Shown here piece by piece: positions 1 through 7,076 of a DNA stretch of 34,337 nucleotides. The translations under genes and the position numbers were made by a program. Source of the DNA: Streptomyces blattellae (lineage in GTDB: Bacteria > Actinomycetota > Actinomycetes > Streptomycetales > Streptomycetaceae); contig NZ_WJBG01000249.1 of the NCBI RefSeq assembly GCF_009709555.1, forward strand, positions 1-34,337, given 5' to 3'. How positions within the stretch are numbered: the stretch's first letter is position 1; every line of letters starts with the position of its first letter. A model generated the notes under the pieces. It was not told the DNA's origin. It did no database searches and was given only the letters and a program-made list of their open reading frames with translations.

Positions 1-120
1 CTTCGGCGGCGGTGACGGTGTCGTCGGTGACGGCGACGGACAGCGATCCGGCGCCCGCGGCGACGGCGGACACGATCGACTTGGCGAAGCGGGTGTGGCT
101 TTGGGCGGGTGCATCGGCGG
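1..120 (-). pseudogene. Coding-like fragment at left edge, no visible start
   Basis: Read on the minus strand in the frame whose codons begin at 124, 121 and so on, this stretch encodes a short protein segment with almost every third base G or C. It contains HTRFAKSIVSAVAAGAGSL followed by SVAVTDDTVTAAE, and it runs off the window. It resembles, from memory, the start of small holin-like or phage-type proteins of Streptomyces. No ATG, GTG or TTG is seen in this frame in the ~60 bases upstream, where it already overlaps the end of the alpha-glucosidase gene. It may therefore be a 5'-truncated remnant or a gene joined by deletion. The rest lies outside the window. Confidence 0.3.
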
Positions 121-122
121 CT

Positions 123-1802
123 TCAGGGGTGGGCTGAGGCTGTCCACACGGCGGTGTCGGGGGCGAGTGTGCCGTCCTCCAGCGGTCCGCTGGCCAGCAG
201 TACGGGGGTGGCGGTCGGCAGGGGCAGTGGCCGGGCGGAGAGGTTGACGCGGCATTCGAGTCCTCCCTTGCGGAAGGCGAGTCCGCCGTCGTGGGAGTGC
301 AGCCAGGCGAAGGTCTCGTCACCGCGGAAGCGGCGGCGCAGGGTCAGGGCCGTGCGGTACAGCTCCAGGAAGGAGCCGGGCCGGCCCTGCTGTGCCTGTA
401 CCGCGTGGTCGCCCCAGTTGTCCGGCTGGGGCAGCCAGCTGCCGGACGGGCCGAAGCCGTACGAGGGTCCGGAGCGGGTCCATGGGAGGGGGACTCTGCA
501 TCCGTCCCTGCCTTTGAGGGTGTGTCCGGTCCGTTCCCACATGGGGTCGCGCAGTGCGTGCGGGGGCAGGTCGGCGACCTCGGGCAGGCCGAGTTCCTCG
601 CCTTGGTAGAGGTAGGCGCTGCCGGGCAGGGCGAGGGTCAGCAGAGCGGCGGCTCTGGCGCGGGTGCGGCCCTGGGTGTCGTCGGGGGTGGGGGCGGTGC
701 CGTCGGTGGCCAGCCATTTGGTGAGGTCGGTGCCTTGTGGGAGGCCGTAGCGGCTGCGGTGGCGTACGACGTCGTGGTTGGAGAGGACCCAGGTGGGCAG
801 GGTGCCGACCAGGTGGGCGTCGGTCAGTGAGGTGTTGATGACCTGGCGCAGGTCGTCGGCGGTCCAGGGGCAGCGCAGGAAGAAGAAGTTGAACGCCTGG
901 TGGAGTTCGTCGGGGCGGGTGTAGAGCGGTAGCCGGGCCGCGCTGACGCCCGCCTCCGCGACGGCGATGCGGGGTGGGTCGTAGGTGTCGATGATCTTGC
1001 GCCAGGCGCGGTAGATCTCGTGTACCTCGTCGCGGTCCCAGAAGGGGTGGTCGGTGCCCTGGGGCGGTGAGTTGAGAGGGGCGGAGTCCCGTCCGTTCGT
1101 GTTCCGCAGGGGCGGTGCAAGGTCCTTGCGCAGGCCGTGGGCGACGTCGACGCGGAAGCCGTCGACGCCGAGGTCGAGCCAGAACCGGAGGGTGTCCTGG
1201 AAGTCGGCGAGGACCTCGGCGTTCTCCCAGTTCAGGTCCGGCTGCTCGGCGGAGAAGATGTGCATGTACCACTGGCCGTCAGGCACCCGCGTCCAGGCGC
1301 CGCCGCCGAACTTGGACTGCCAGTCGGCGGGCGGCAGGCTCCCGTCGGGACCCTGTCCGTCGCGGAATATGAAACGGTCCCTGGCCCGTGAACCAGGCGG
1401 GGAAGCCAGTGCCTCGACGAACCAGGGGTGCTGGTCGGAGCAGTGGTTGGGGACGATGTCGACGATCAGCTTGAGGTCCAGCGCGTGAGCCCGGGTGACC
1501 AGTTCGCGGAAGTCGTCGAGGGTGCCGTGGCGGGGATCGACGTCACGGTAGTCCGACACGTCGTAACCGCCGTCGGCCCAGGGGGAGGGGTAGAACGGCG
1601 TGAGCCAGAGCGCGTCGACGCCGAGGCCGGCGAGGTGGTCCAGTCGGTCGGTGAGCCCGCGCAGGTCGCCGATTCCGTCGCCGTCGGAGTCGGCGAAGCT
1701 GGGGACGTACACCTGGTAGACGACGGCTTCGCGCCACCAGATGGGGGCGGGGGCGGGGGTGGGGATGGGGATGGGGATGGTGGGGATGGTGGTCGGGGCC
1801 AC
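123..1802 (-). CDS. aglA: GH13 alpha-glucosidase (maltase type)
   Basis: A cytoplasmic glycoside hydrolase family 13 enzyme of 559 residues, predicted to release glucose from maltose and short malto-oligosaccharides. The family regions appear in order: WWREAVVYQVY near residue 22, the DGDGIGDLRG calcium-type loop near 40, VDIVPNH near 114, the nucleophile in GFRVDVAHG (D219), the acid/base in VAEAG (E283) and the stabiliser in SNHD (D344). Length is normal. The GTG start has GAGAGGA 5 bases upstream. The first ~20 residues are a simple PTPIPIPT-type tail encoded by a GGGGAT repeat, and the conserved domain begins right after it. It lies downstream of a broken permease gene and opposite a LacI regulator, so it looks like the surviving enzyme of a maltose-uptake operon. 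The aglA name is by family and context. Confidence 0.9.
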   Translation of the reverse strand: MAPTTIPTIPIPIPTPAPAPIWWREAVVYQVYVPSFADSDGDGIGDLRGLTDRLDHLAGLGVDALWLTPFYPSPWADGGYDVSDYRDVDPRHGTLDDFRELVTRAHALDLKLIVDIVPNHCSDQHPWFVEALASPPGSRARDRFIFRDGQGPDGSLPPADWQSKFGGGAWTRVPDGQWYMHIFSAEQPDLNWENAEVLADFQDTLRFWLDLGVDGFRVDVAHGLRKDLAPPLRNTNGRDSAPLNSPPQGTDHPFWDRDEVHEIYRAWRKIIDTYDPPRIAVAEAGVSAARLPLYTRPDELHQAFNFFFLRCPWTADDLRQVINTSLTDAHLVGTLPTWVLSNHDVVRHRSRYGLPQGTDLTKWLATDGTAPTPDDTQGRTRARAAALLTLALPGSAYLYQGEELGLPEVADLPPHALRDPMWERTGHTLKGRDGCRVPLPWTRSGPSYGFGPSGSWLPQPDNWGDHAVQAQQGRPGSFLELYRTALTLRRRFRGDETFAWLHSHDGGLAFRKGGLECRVNLSARPLPLPTATPVLLASGPLEDGTLAPDTAVWTASAHP

Positions 1803-1813
1803 TGGGTCCTCTC

Positions 1814-1880
1814 GTGCGGTTGCGGTTGCGGGGTTGCGGGGTTGCGGGGTTGCGGTTGCGGGGGTTGCGGTTGCGGTTGT
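1814..1880. repeat. TTGCGG / TTGCGGGG simple repeat
   Basis: About ten units of GGTTGCGG with one- or two-base length variation fill the gap between the permease remnant and the alpha-glucosidase ribosome binding site. The bases before it (1803-1813) hold the GAGAGGA site of the downstream gene. Confidence 0.75.
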
Positions 1881-1902
1881 GTGGGGCGGTGGTGGTCGGG
1901 GC

Positions 1903-2222
1903 TCAGCGCTTCGCCGCTCCCGACGTCAGGCCGGAGACGACGGCGCGGCGGAGGACGAGGACGCGGACGCGGACGAGGACGACGATCGGCAGCAGGGCCG
2001 TGATCGAGCCGGGGAAGATCGTGCCGTAGGGGACCTCGAACTTGGCGCCGAAGAGCGCCACTTCGACCGGTACGGTGCGGAAGGCGTCCTCACTGCCGAA
2101 GGTCAGCGCCATCAGGAACTCGGTGTACGCGGCGGTGAACAGACCGGGTCCGGCCTGCGGCAGGATGATCTGGAGGACAGCATCATCAGGCGGAGGGTGC
2201 GGCGCCTTGGGTTGTCGATCAC
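1903..2222 (-). pseudogene. Internally deleted sugar ABC transporter permease (MalG type)
   Basis: Two ends of one permease gene remain. The 5' end starts at GTG 2222 with a good purine-rich site (GAGAGGAAGAGA) and reads MIDNPRRRTLRLMML, a basic N-terminus leading into a first membrane helix. After about base 2180 the sequence changes frame and becomes the C-terminus of the family: ILPQAGPGLFTAA, then EFLMALTF, the RTVPVEVALFG segment, PYGTIFPGSITALLPIVVLV and the ending RRAVVSGLTSGA. Roughly 200 codons, including the EAA loop, are missing, and the GLFTAAYTEF junction also lacks residues. A 6-bp repeat (1951-1985) expands the last helix with arginines. A working permease is not possible. The binding protein and partner permease genes expected upstream are absent. 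Confidence 0.75.
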
Positions 2223-2241
2223 TGCGGCTCTCTTCCTCTCC

Positions 2242-2309
2242 CGCGCAGCACATCCGGCGTAACACATCCCGCGCAGCACATCCGGCGTAACACATCCCGC
2301 GCAACACAT
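2242..2309. repeat. 28-bp tandem direct repeat at deletion scar
   Basis: Two identical 28-bp units (2242-2269 and 2270-2297) are followed by 12 bases of a third (2298-2309, one mismatch). Each unit contains the near-repeated halves CGCGCAGCACATCC and GGCGTAACACATCC. The array sits just upstream of the broken permease start, where binding-protein and permease genes would be expected. Confidence 0.85.
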
Positions 2310-2316
2310 TTACTCA

Positions 2317-2385
2317 AACGCTTGCGTTAGCTTGCGTGACTCCCTGTACCCCGTCAAGGGGCTGGATTGCTCAATCGCTTGCGTG
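2317..2385. promoter_or_regulatory. LacI-family operator sites between divergent genes
   Basis: AACGC-TT-GCGTT (2317-2328) is an inverted repeat with 5-bp arms. A similar but imperfect copy, ATCGC-TT-GCGTG, lies at 2374-2385, and a half site CTTGCGT at 2331-2337. LacI/GalR regulators commonly bind such CGC..GCG-centred palindromes. Their position next to the LacI-family start suggests control of both directions and autoregulation (inference). Confidence 0.55.
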
Positions 2386-2405
2386 CCCCTTGGTAGCCTG
2401 CCTCG

Positions 2406-3440
2406 GTGAGTGATGAACAGTCAGCTGTGACCATGGCGGACGTGGCCCGGGCAGTCGGGGTCTCGACCGGTACGGTCTCGCGGGCGCTGCGGGGCCTGCC
2501 GGGGGTCTCGGAGGCGATGCGCCGCCGCATCCTGCGGGCGGCCGAGGGCCTCGACTACGTGGTGTCGCCCGGGGCCTCCGGACTGGCGACCGGTCGAACC
2601 GGCTCCGTCGCGGTCCTGGTGCCGCACATCAGCCGCTGGTTCCACGCCCGCGCGCTGGCGGGCGCGCACCACGTCCTGCGTAACGCCGGCTTCGAGGTGG
2701 TGCTCTACCACGTCGAAGGGATCGCCGAGCGCCGGGAGTTCTTCGAGACGCTGCCCGTCCGGCGCAGGGCGGACGGCCTGGTGATCATCGCTCTCTCCCT
2801 GTCCGAGAGTGAGATCGCACGGCTGGGCGGTCTGGGCAGCATGCCCGTCGTGGGAGCCAGTACGGACCTCGGCGGACATCCGAGCGTCGGCATCGACGAT
2901 CCGGCCGGCGCGGCGATGGCCGTCAGGCACCTGGTCAACCTCGGACACCAGCGGATCGGCATGATCCGGGCGACCGACGAGGAAGGCGTCCACCGCGGCG
3001 TCTCCCAGCGCCGCCTGGACGGCTATCTCGCGGCCATGGCGGAATGCGGACTGCCCGTGCAGCAGGACTCGATCGTCTCCGCCCCCTGGGGCGTCGACGG
3101 CGGCGCACAGGCCATGGCGCAGCTCCTCTCCCTGCGCACGCCGCCGACCGCGGTGTTCGCCGAAGCGGACGACGTCGCGGCCGGCGCCCTGCGCACCCTG
3201 CGACGCGCCGCGGTCGACGTGCCCGGGCAGATGTCGCTCATCGGCTTCGACGACAGCCCCATCGCCGACCTCCTCGACCTGACGACCGTCGCCCAGCCCG
3301 TCTACGAACAGGGCCTCATCGCCGGCCGGATGCTCGTGGACGCCGTGGAACAGGGGACGATCGCCGAATCCCGACAGCGCCTCGACACCCGCCTGGTGCC
3401 GCGTGGCACGACCAGTGCTGTACGTCGGCCGGGGCGCTGA
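2406..3440 (+). CDS. LacI-family transcriptional regulator
   Basis: A 344-residue LacI/GalR repressor. The N-terminal helix-turn-helix and hinge helix occupy residues ~8-60 (MADVARAVGVSTGTVSRALRG, then an EGLDYVVSPGASGLATG segment). The periplasmic-binding-protein-like sugar domain follows from about residue 66, with the typical VGASTDLGGHPSVGIDDPAG, LGHQRIGMI and LIGFDDSPIADLL segments. The GTG start at 2406 has no clear ribosome site; ATG 2433 is an alternative that keeps the whole domain. It is divergent from the broken permease/alpha-glucosidase pair and probably repressed that operon in the absence of a maltose-type sugar. It does not look like the well-known S. coelicolor MalR sequence as I remember it, so no symbol is given. 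Confidence 0.9.
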   Translation: MSDEQSAVTMADVARAVGVSTGTVSRALRGLPGVSEAMRRRILRAAEGLDYVVSPGASGLATGRTGSVAVLVPHISRWFHARALAGAHHVLRNAGFEVVLYHVEGIAERREFFETLPVRRRADGLVIIALSLSESEIARLGGLGSMPVVGASTDLGGHPSVGIDDPAGAAMAVRHLVNLGHQRIGMIRATDEEGVHRGVSQRRLDGYLAAMAECGLPVQQDSIVSAPWGVDGGAQAMAQLLSLRTPPTAVFAEADDVAAGALRTLRRAAVDVPGQMSLIGFDDSPIADLLDLTTVAQPVYEQGLIAGRMLVDAVEQGTIAESRQRLDTRLVPRGTTSAVRRPGR

Positions 3441-3530
3441 TCCTCGGACCGTCCGGTCGCCCAGACCCCGGGACCCCTCCCGACCGTGGCGTGGCAACCT
3501 GCCGTCACGCTCACGCCACGAGGAGGCTCC

Positions 3531-3854
3531 ATGTCCACGCCATCGGACCCGGACCCGCAGGTGAACGCTCCGTACCCGCCGCAGGCCGGTTGGCCTGCCT
3601 ACCCGCCCTACTACGCACCACCCCCTCGGACCAACGGGTTGGCCATCGCGTCCATGGTGCTGGGCATCGTGTGGATCTACTGGATCGGCAGTATCCTCGC
3701 GCTGATTTTCGGCTATGTGGCCCGCAGGCAGATCAGGGAGCGCCATGAAAACGGTGGGGGCATGGCCACCGCCGGAATCGTGCTGGGCTGGGTGGGTGTC
3801 GGGGTGTTGTCGATCATCTTGGTCGCCGGTTTCATCTCGTACATGGCGTCCTGA
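3531..3854 (+). CDS. DUF4190-type small membrane protein
   Basis: A 107-residue protein of unknown function. A proline- and tyrosine-rich cytoplasmic N-terminus (PYPPQAGWPAYPPYYAPPP) precedes NGLAIASMVLGIVWIYWIGSI, a first membrane helix ending in FGYVARRQI. A second helix, ATAGIVLGWVGVGVLSIILV, lies near the C-terminus. This proline-rich tail plus two helices with GxAIASxVLG is the DUF4190 pattern, common and usually multi-copy in Streptomyces. The ATG was chosen because GAGGAGG lies 5 bases before it; an in-frame upstream start at 3486 has no such site. It stands alone between the LacI gene and the convergent ribA. No role is proposed. Confidence 0.8.
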   Translation: MSTPSDPDPQVNAPYPPQAGWPAYPPYYAPPPRTNGLAIASMVLGIVWIYWIGSILALIFGYVARRQIRERHENGGGMATAGIVLGWVGVGVLSIILVAGFISYMAS

Positions 3855-4216
3855 AACAGCACGGCTGCCCATCCATCGCGTCCGACCACCGACGACCGGA
3901 GCACTGACGTCACGGTCGCCCTCACCCGCGACGCCACCGCGACGCCGATGCCACCGCGACGGTGCCGCCGGATCGTGGCGGCCACGGGTTTCGGTGCATC
4001 GCGGAACAGGGCGTGCAGGGAGCGTAGCTGCGGCCCCCGAGAGGATCATGAAGTAGTCCTCGGCCCTCGCCTCGGGAACCTGCTCGGCCACTCACTCGGG
4101 AACCTGCTTGGCCACCCGATCGGCCACTCACTCGGCCACCCGATCGGCCGCCCGAGGATCCGTTGCCCCGGTCCGAGGCAGGCACACGACGCAACGTGTC
4201 GTGCCCTGCGGCCAGG
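3855..4216. other. Intergenic region, no supported gene
   Basis: No reading frame here shows convincing coding bias or homology. It holds degenerate GCGACGCC/CACCGCGACG repeats near 3928-3965 and a tandem array at 4071-4150. It separates two converging genes. Confidence 0.6.
4071..4150. repeat. CTCGGGAACCTGC / CACCCGATCGGC short tandem repeats
   Basis: CTCGGGAACCTGCTCGGCCA occurs twice with one change, followed by two copies of CACTCGGCCACCCGATCGGC-like units containing the palindrome CCGATCGG. Function unknown; it may form a hairpin just beyond the end of ribA. Confidence 0.6.
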
Positions 4217-4852
4217 TCACCCCGCCGTACGCTCCGTCAGCTCGCCCAGCGGCAGGGTGTGCTGGGTCTGGAGCACCTTCGCGCGCAGGTAGCGGACGTT
4301 GTGGGCGGTGGTGAACACGCCGGTCGGCACGCGGTCGCGGACGCTGATGCCGAGGTCCCGCAACTGGGCCGCCTTATCAGGGTTGTTGGAGAGCAGGTCG
4401 AGTTCGCCGATGCCGAGGGCGGTGAGCATCTGCGCGGCCGCCGTGTAGTCGCGGGCGTCCTCGGGCAGGCCCAGCGCGGTGTTCGCGGCGTAGGTGTCGA
4501 GGCCCTGGTCCTGAAGGGCGTACGCGTCGAGCTTGTTGTAGAGGCCGATGCCGCGGCCTTCCTGGCGGAGGTAGAGCAGGACTCCGCCGCGGTCGGCGAT
4601 CCGCTCGACGGCCTCGCGCAGCTGCGGTCCGCAGTCGCAGCGGGCCGAGCCGAAGACGTCGCCGGTGAGGCACTCGGAGTGCAGGCGCACCAGAGGGATG
4701 GGCCCTGGTTCACCGAGGACGACGGCCACGTGTTCCTGGCCGTCGGCCAGTCCGTGGAAGGTGACCAGTTCGGCGTCGACGCGGTAGCCGTCCCCGAAGC
4801 GCAGCGGGACGTGGACGCGGGAGCGCTGGGTGGCGGCGGGGAAGTCGGTCAT
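4217..4852 (-). CDS. ribA: GTP cyclohydrolase II
   Basis: Converts GTP to 2,5-diamino-6-ribosylamino-pyrimidinone phosphate, formate and pyrophosphate, the first step to riboflavin. All 211 residues belong to the family. Zinc ligands C61, C72 and C74 lie in LHSECLTGDVFGSARCDCG, the catalytic loop is LRQEGRGIGLYNKLDAYALQD (residues 95-115), and SNNPDKAAQL is the late conserved segment. A tyrosine (Y111) is kept in the DAYALQD motif; the equivalent residue is known to affect product choice among Streptomyces paralogues. The start at ATG 4852 has GGAG 7 bases upstream; ATG 4882 in the same frame adds ten residues and sits right behind an operator palindrome. It is a stand-alone RibA without a RibB domain, downstream of and parallel to a MarR gene. 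Confidence 0.92.
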   Translation of the reverse strand: MTDFPAATQRSRVHVPLRFGDGYRVDAELVTFHGLADGQEHVAVVLGEPGPIPLVRLHSECLTGDVFGSARCDCGPQLREAVERIADRGGVLLYLRQEGRGIGLYNKLDAYALQDQGLDTYAANTALGLPEDARDYTAAAQMLTALGIGELDLLSNNPDKAAQLRDLGISVRDRVPTGVFTTAHNVRYLRAKVLQTQHTLPLGELTERTAG

Positions 4853-4882
4853 GCGGGTACTCCGGTTCCGGTCCTCAGGCAT

Positions 4883-4906
4883 ATCTGCTTCAGATTTGAA
4901 GCAGAT
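4883..4906. promoter_or_regulatory. 24-bp perfect palindrome, MarR-type operator (site 1)
   Basis: Ten-base arms ATCTGCTTCA and TGAAGCAGAT flank GATT. The core CTTCAGATTTGAAG matches two other sites in this locus. It lies in the ribA leader a few bases after the predicted transcription start, where a bound repressor would block elongation. Confidence 0.75.
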
Positions 4907-4918
4907 CCTCGGCCCGGA

Positions 4919-4948
4919 ACACTACCCCATGCTTTAATTTTGAAGCAA
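4919..4948 (-). promoter_or_regulatory. Predicted ribA promoter overlapping MarR-type site 2
   Basis: On the minus strand a -35 TTGCTT (4948-4943) and a -10 TAGTGT (4924-4919) are separated by 18 bases. The sequence CTTTAATTTTGAAG, closely similar to site 1, overlaps the -35 (TGCTT..AAGCA at 4930-4947). Confidence 0.55.
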
Positions 4949-4983
4949 CTGCTTTGTGGTGTGCGTCAGCTTTGTGATGCGGG

Positions 4984-5499
4984 TCACGAACAGGGCTTGG
5001 CCGACCGGCGTCGCCACGGCACATCATCGGGCGCCGCCTGTGCCGCGTCCCCCTCGAACCCCTCGGCGACCTTGCTGAAGATCCCCTCCATCTGCCTGAC
5101 CTGCTCCGGTGTCAGCCGGTCGAACAGCAGCGTCCGTACGGTCTCGACATGCCCGGGCGCCGCCCGCTCCAGCATCGTCATCCCCTCGTCGGTCAGCGCC
5201 GCGATGCTGCCCCGTTTGTCCCAGCGGCAGTGCTCGCGCCGTACCAGCCCGTCCTTCTCCAGGCGGGTCACGGCATACGTCAGCCGGCTGCGGGTGATCT
5301 TCAGCCCTTCCGCGAGGTCGGTCATCCGCAGCCTGCGCTCCGGGGCCTCGGACAGGACGGAGAGGATGGAGTAATACATGTGCGGCATGCCGGCTTCCTG
5401 CTGGAGCTGCCGGTCGAGCGCGTCCTCCATCAGGAGGGCGGCGCCGATGTACGCGCGCCAGGCGCGCTGCTCCTCGGGGGTGAGCCAGCGGGTCGTCAT
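4984..5499 (-). CDS. MarR-family transcriptional regulator of the flavin locus
   Basis: A 171-residue winged-helix regulator. The N-terminal dimerisation helices contain WRAYIGAALLMEDALDRQLQ. The DNA-binding part spans ~60-110: RRLRMTDLAEGLKITRSRLTY is the helix-turn-helix, and VRREHCRWDKRGSIAALTDEG is the wing with its acidic/basic signature. A C-terminal dimer helix ends in a basic tail (WRRRSAKPCS). ATG 5499 is chosen: a longer in-frame extension upstream is arginine-rich shadow sequence that crosses the ribD-like gene. The transcript looks leaderless, since TACACT lies 6 bases before the ATG. It sits between ribA (same strand) and the divergent ribD-like gene, and matching palindromes lie before all three genes, so it probably represses the whole locus and itself. 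The inducer is unknown. Confidence 0.88.
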   Translation of the reverse strand: MTTRWLTPEEQRAWRAYIGAALLMEDALDRQLQQEAGMPHMYYSILSVLSEAPERRLRMTDLAEGLKITRSRLTYAVTRLEKDGLVRREHCRWDKRGSIAALTDEGMTMLERAAPGHVETVRTLLFDRLTPEQVRQMEGIFSKVAEGFEGDAAQAAPDDVPWRRRSAKPCS

Positions 5500-5505
5500 G
5501 CGTTC

Positions 5506-5534
5506 AGTGTAGGTTTGTTTCAAACTTGAACCAA
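5506..5534 (-). promoter_or_regulatory. Predicted leaderless marR promoter with MarR-type site 3
   Basis: Minus strand TTGGTT (5534-5529), 17-base spacer, TACACT (5511-5506), then 6 bases to the ATG. The plus-strand sequence TTTCAAACTTGAAC (5518-5531) fills the spacer and aligns base for base with sites 1 and 2. It also lies ~35 bases before the divergent ribD-like gene, so one site can control both. Confidence 0.6.
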
Positions 5535-5564
5535 GCCCGCCCGTCGCCGAGGTGGAGTACGCAG

Positions 5565-6695
5565 ATGCCCTTCCCCTACGTCCTGCTGTCCGCCGCCGTC
5601 TCCCTCGACGGCTGCCTGGACGACACCGGCCCCGACCGCCTGCTCCTGTCCAGCCCGGCCGACTTCGACCGCGTCGACGAGGTACGGGCCTCCGTCGACG
5701 CCATCCTCGTCGGCGCCGGCACCATCCGCGCCGACAACCCCCGGCTCCTGGTGAACTCCCCCGAGCGCCGCGCGGCACGGGAGGCCGCCGGCCGGCCCGC
5801 CTACCCCCTGAAGGTCACGGTCAGCGGCTCCGGAGACCTGGACCCGACGGCGAGGTTCTGGCACACGGGCGGCGAGAAGGTCGTCTATACGACGGACCGG
5901 GGCGCCCAGCGCCTGCACGCGACGCCGGTCGCTGCGGACGTGGTCCCGCTGGGCACGGAACTGGACTGGCGCCGGCTGCTGGCGCATCTGTACGAGGTGC
6001 GCGGCGTACGGCGCCTGATGGTCGAGGGCGGCGGGCGCATCCACACCCAGCTGCTCCAGCAGGGGCTCGCCGACGAGTTGCAGCTGGTCCTGGCGCCGCT
6101 GTTCGTGGGTGACCCGAAGGCACCGAGGCTGTTCGGCCCCGGGGGATATCAGGGCGGCCGGCTCCGCCTGCTGGAGACACGGCGGATCGAGGACGTCGTG
6201 CTGATGCGGTACGAGCCGACAGCACCCGGCGCCGGCCTGCTGGACTCCGCAGCCGACCACCACTGGCTCGCCCTGGCCTGCGAACTGGCCGCGCAGTGCC
6301 CTCCTTCCCGGACCGCGTTCAGCGTGGGAGCGGTCGTGGTCGCGGCCGACGGGACGGAGCTTGCGCGGGGCCACTCCCGGGAGGGCGGTGACTCGGTCGT
6401 CCACGCGGAGGAGGCCGCGCTGGCGAAGATCGATGCCGACGACCCCCGGCTGTCCGCCGCCACGGTGTACAGCAGCCTGGAACCGTGCGCCCACCGCGCA
6501 TCCCGCCCCGCGCCGTGCGCCCGGCTGATTCTGGCCGCCGGAGTACGGCGTGTGGTGACGGCGTGGCGCGAGCCGGACACGTTCGTGGTGGCCGCCGACG
6601 GCAGCGGGATGCTGGAGGCGGCGGGCGCGGACGTGGTCGTACTGCCGGAGTACGAGGAACGGGCGAAGGCGCCGAACCGCCATCTGCCGGCGTGA
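5565..6695 (+). CDS. Bifunctional RibD-like protein, reductase-deaminase order reversed
   Basis: A 376-residue fusion predicted to carry out the second and third riboflavin steps (pyrimidine deamination and NADPH-dependent reduction of the ribosyl side chain). Residues ~1-215 form the RibD C-terminal type reductase: LLSAAVSLDGCLDD, DAILVGAGTIRADNPRLLV and LMVEGGGRIHTQLL. Residues ~225-376 form the zinc deaminase: HAE (about H280, E282) and EPCAHRASRPAPC (C308, C318). In classical RibD the deaminase comes first and the two cysteines are separated by eight residues, not nine as here. ATG 5565 has GGTGGAG 7 bases upstream; the in-frame TTG at 5526 lies inside the operator and is rejected. It is divergent from marR/ribA and shares their operator motif. 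Confidence 0.85.
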   Translation: MPFPYVLLSAAVSLDGCLDDTGPDRLLLSSPADFDRVDEVRASVDAILVGAGTIRADNPRLLVNSPERRAAREAAGRPAYPLKVTVSGSGDLDPTARFWHTGGEKVVYTTDRGAQRLHATPVAADVVPLGTELDWRRLLAHLYEVRGVRRLMVEGGGRIHTQLLQQGLADELQLVLAPLFVGDPKAPRLFGPGGYQGGRLRLLETRRIEDVVLMRYEPTAPGAGLLDSAADHHWLALACELAAQCPPSRTAFSVGAVVVAADGTELARGHSREGGDSVVHAEEAALAKIDADDPRLSAATVYSSLEPCAHRASRPAPCARLILAAGVRRVVTAWREPDTFVVAADGSGMLEAAGADVVVLPEYEERAKAPNRHLPA

Positions 6696-6711
6696 CCGGA
6701 GGGATGGGGGA

Positions 6712-6985
6712 GCGGAGGGATGGCGGGAGCGGCGAGGACGGCGGGGGACGCCGGGGATGGCGGGGACGGCGGGAGTGGCGGGGACGGCGGGATGGCGGGG
6801 ACGCCGGGGATGGCGGGGACGGCGGGAGTGGCGAGGACGGCGGGATGGCGGGGACGCCGGGGATGGCGGGAGAGGCGGGAGAGGCGGGGACGCCGGGGAT
6901 GGCGGGGGATGCCGGGGAACGGCGGGGGACGCTGGGGACGCCGGGAGCGGCGGGGACGGCGGGATGGCGGGAGCGGCGGGGCCTC
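6712..6985. repeat. GC-rich minisatellite (53-bp unit inside 9-bp-like repeats)
   Basis: The gap after the ribD-like gene is almost entirely GGCGGGGAC / GCCGGGGAT / GGCGGGAGTG-type units. A 53-bp block at 6753-6805 is repeated at 6806-6858 with one difference, surrounded by shorter decayed copies. All six frames are simple Gly/Ala or Pro/Arg sequence and none is considered coding. Confidence 0.85.
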
Positions 6986-7076
6986 AACTCCCCTTCGGCC
7001 CATCAGATCCTGCGCCCCGTCGCCGTACAGGTGACGCTGCCAATGAGCGGGTGTGGATCACGGTACGGAGGCGGCG

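Noticed and set aside
5526..5564. TTG start giving an N-terminal extension MNQARPSPRWSTQ to the ribD-like protein
   Set aside because: It lies inside the MarR-type operator, has no ribosome site, and ATG 5565 has GGTGGAG at the right distance.
5500..5778. Long N-terminal extension of the MarR gene on the minus strand
   Set aside because: It is arginine-rich sequence antisense to the ribD-like gene; the domain starts at ATG 5499.
6720..7034. Glycine-rich ORFs and proline-rich antisense ORFs over the minisatellite
   Set aside because: They follow from the repeat period and have no start site or conserved sequence.
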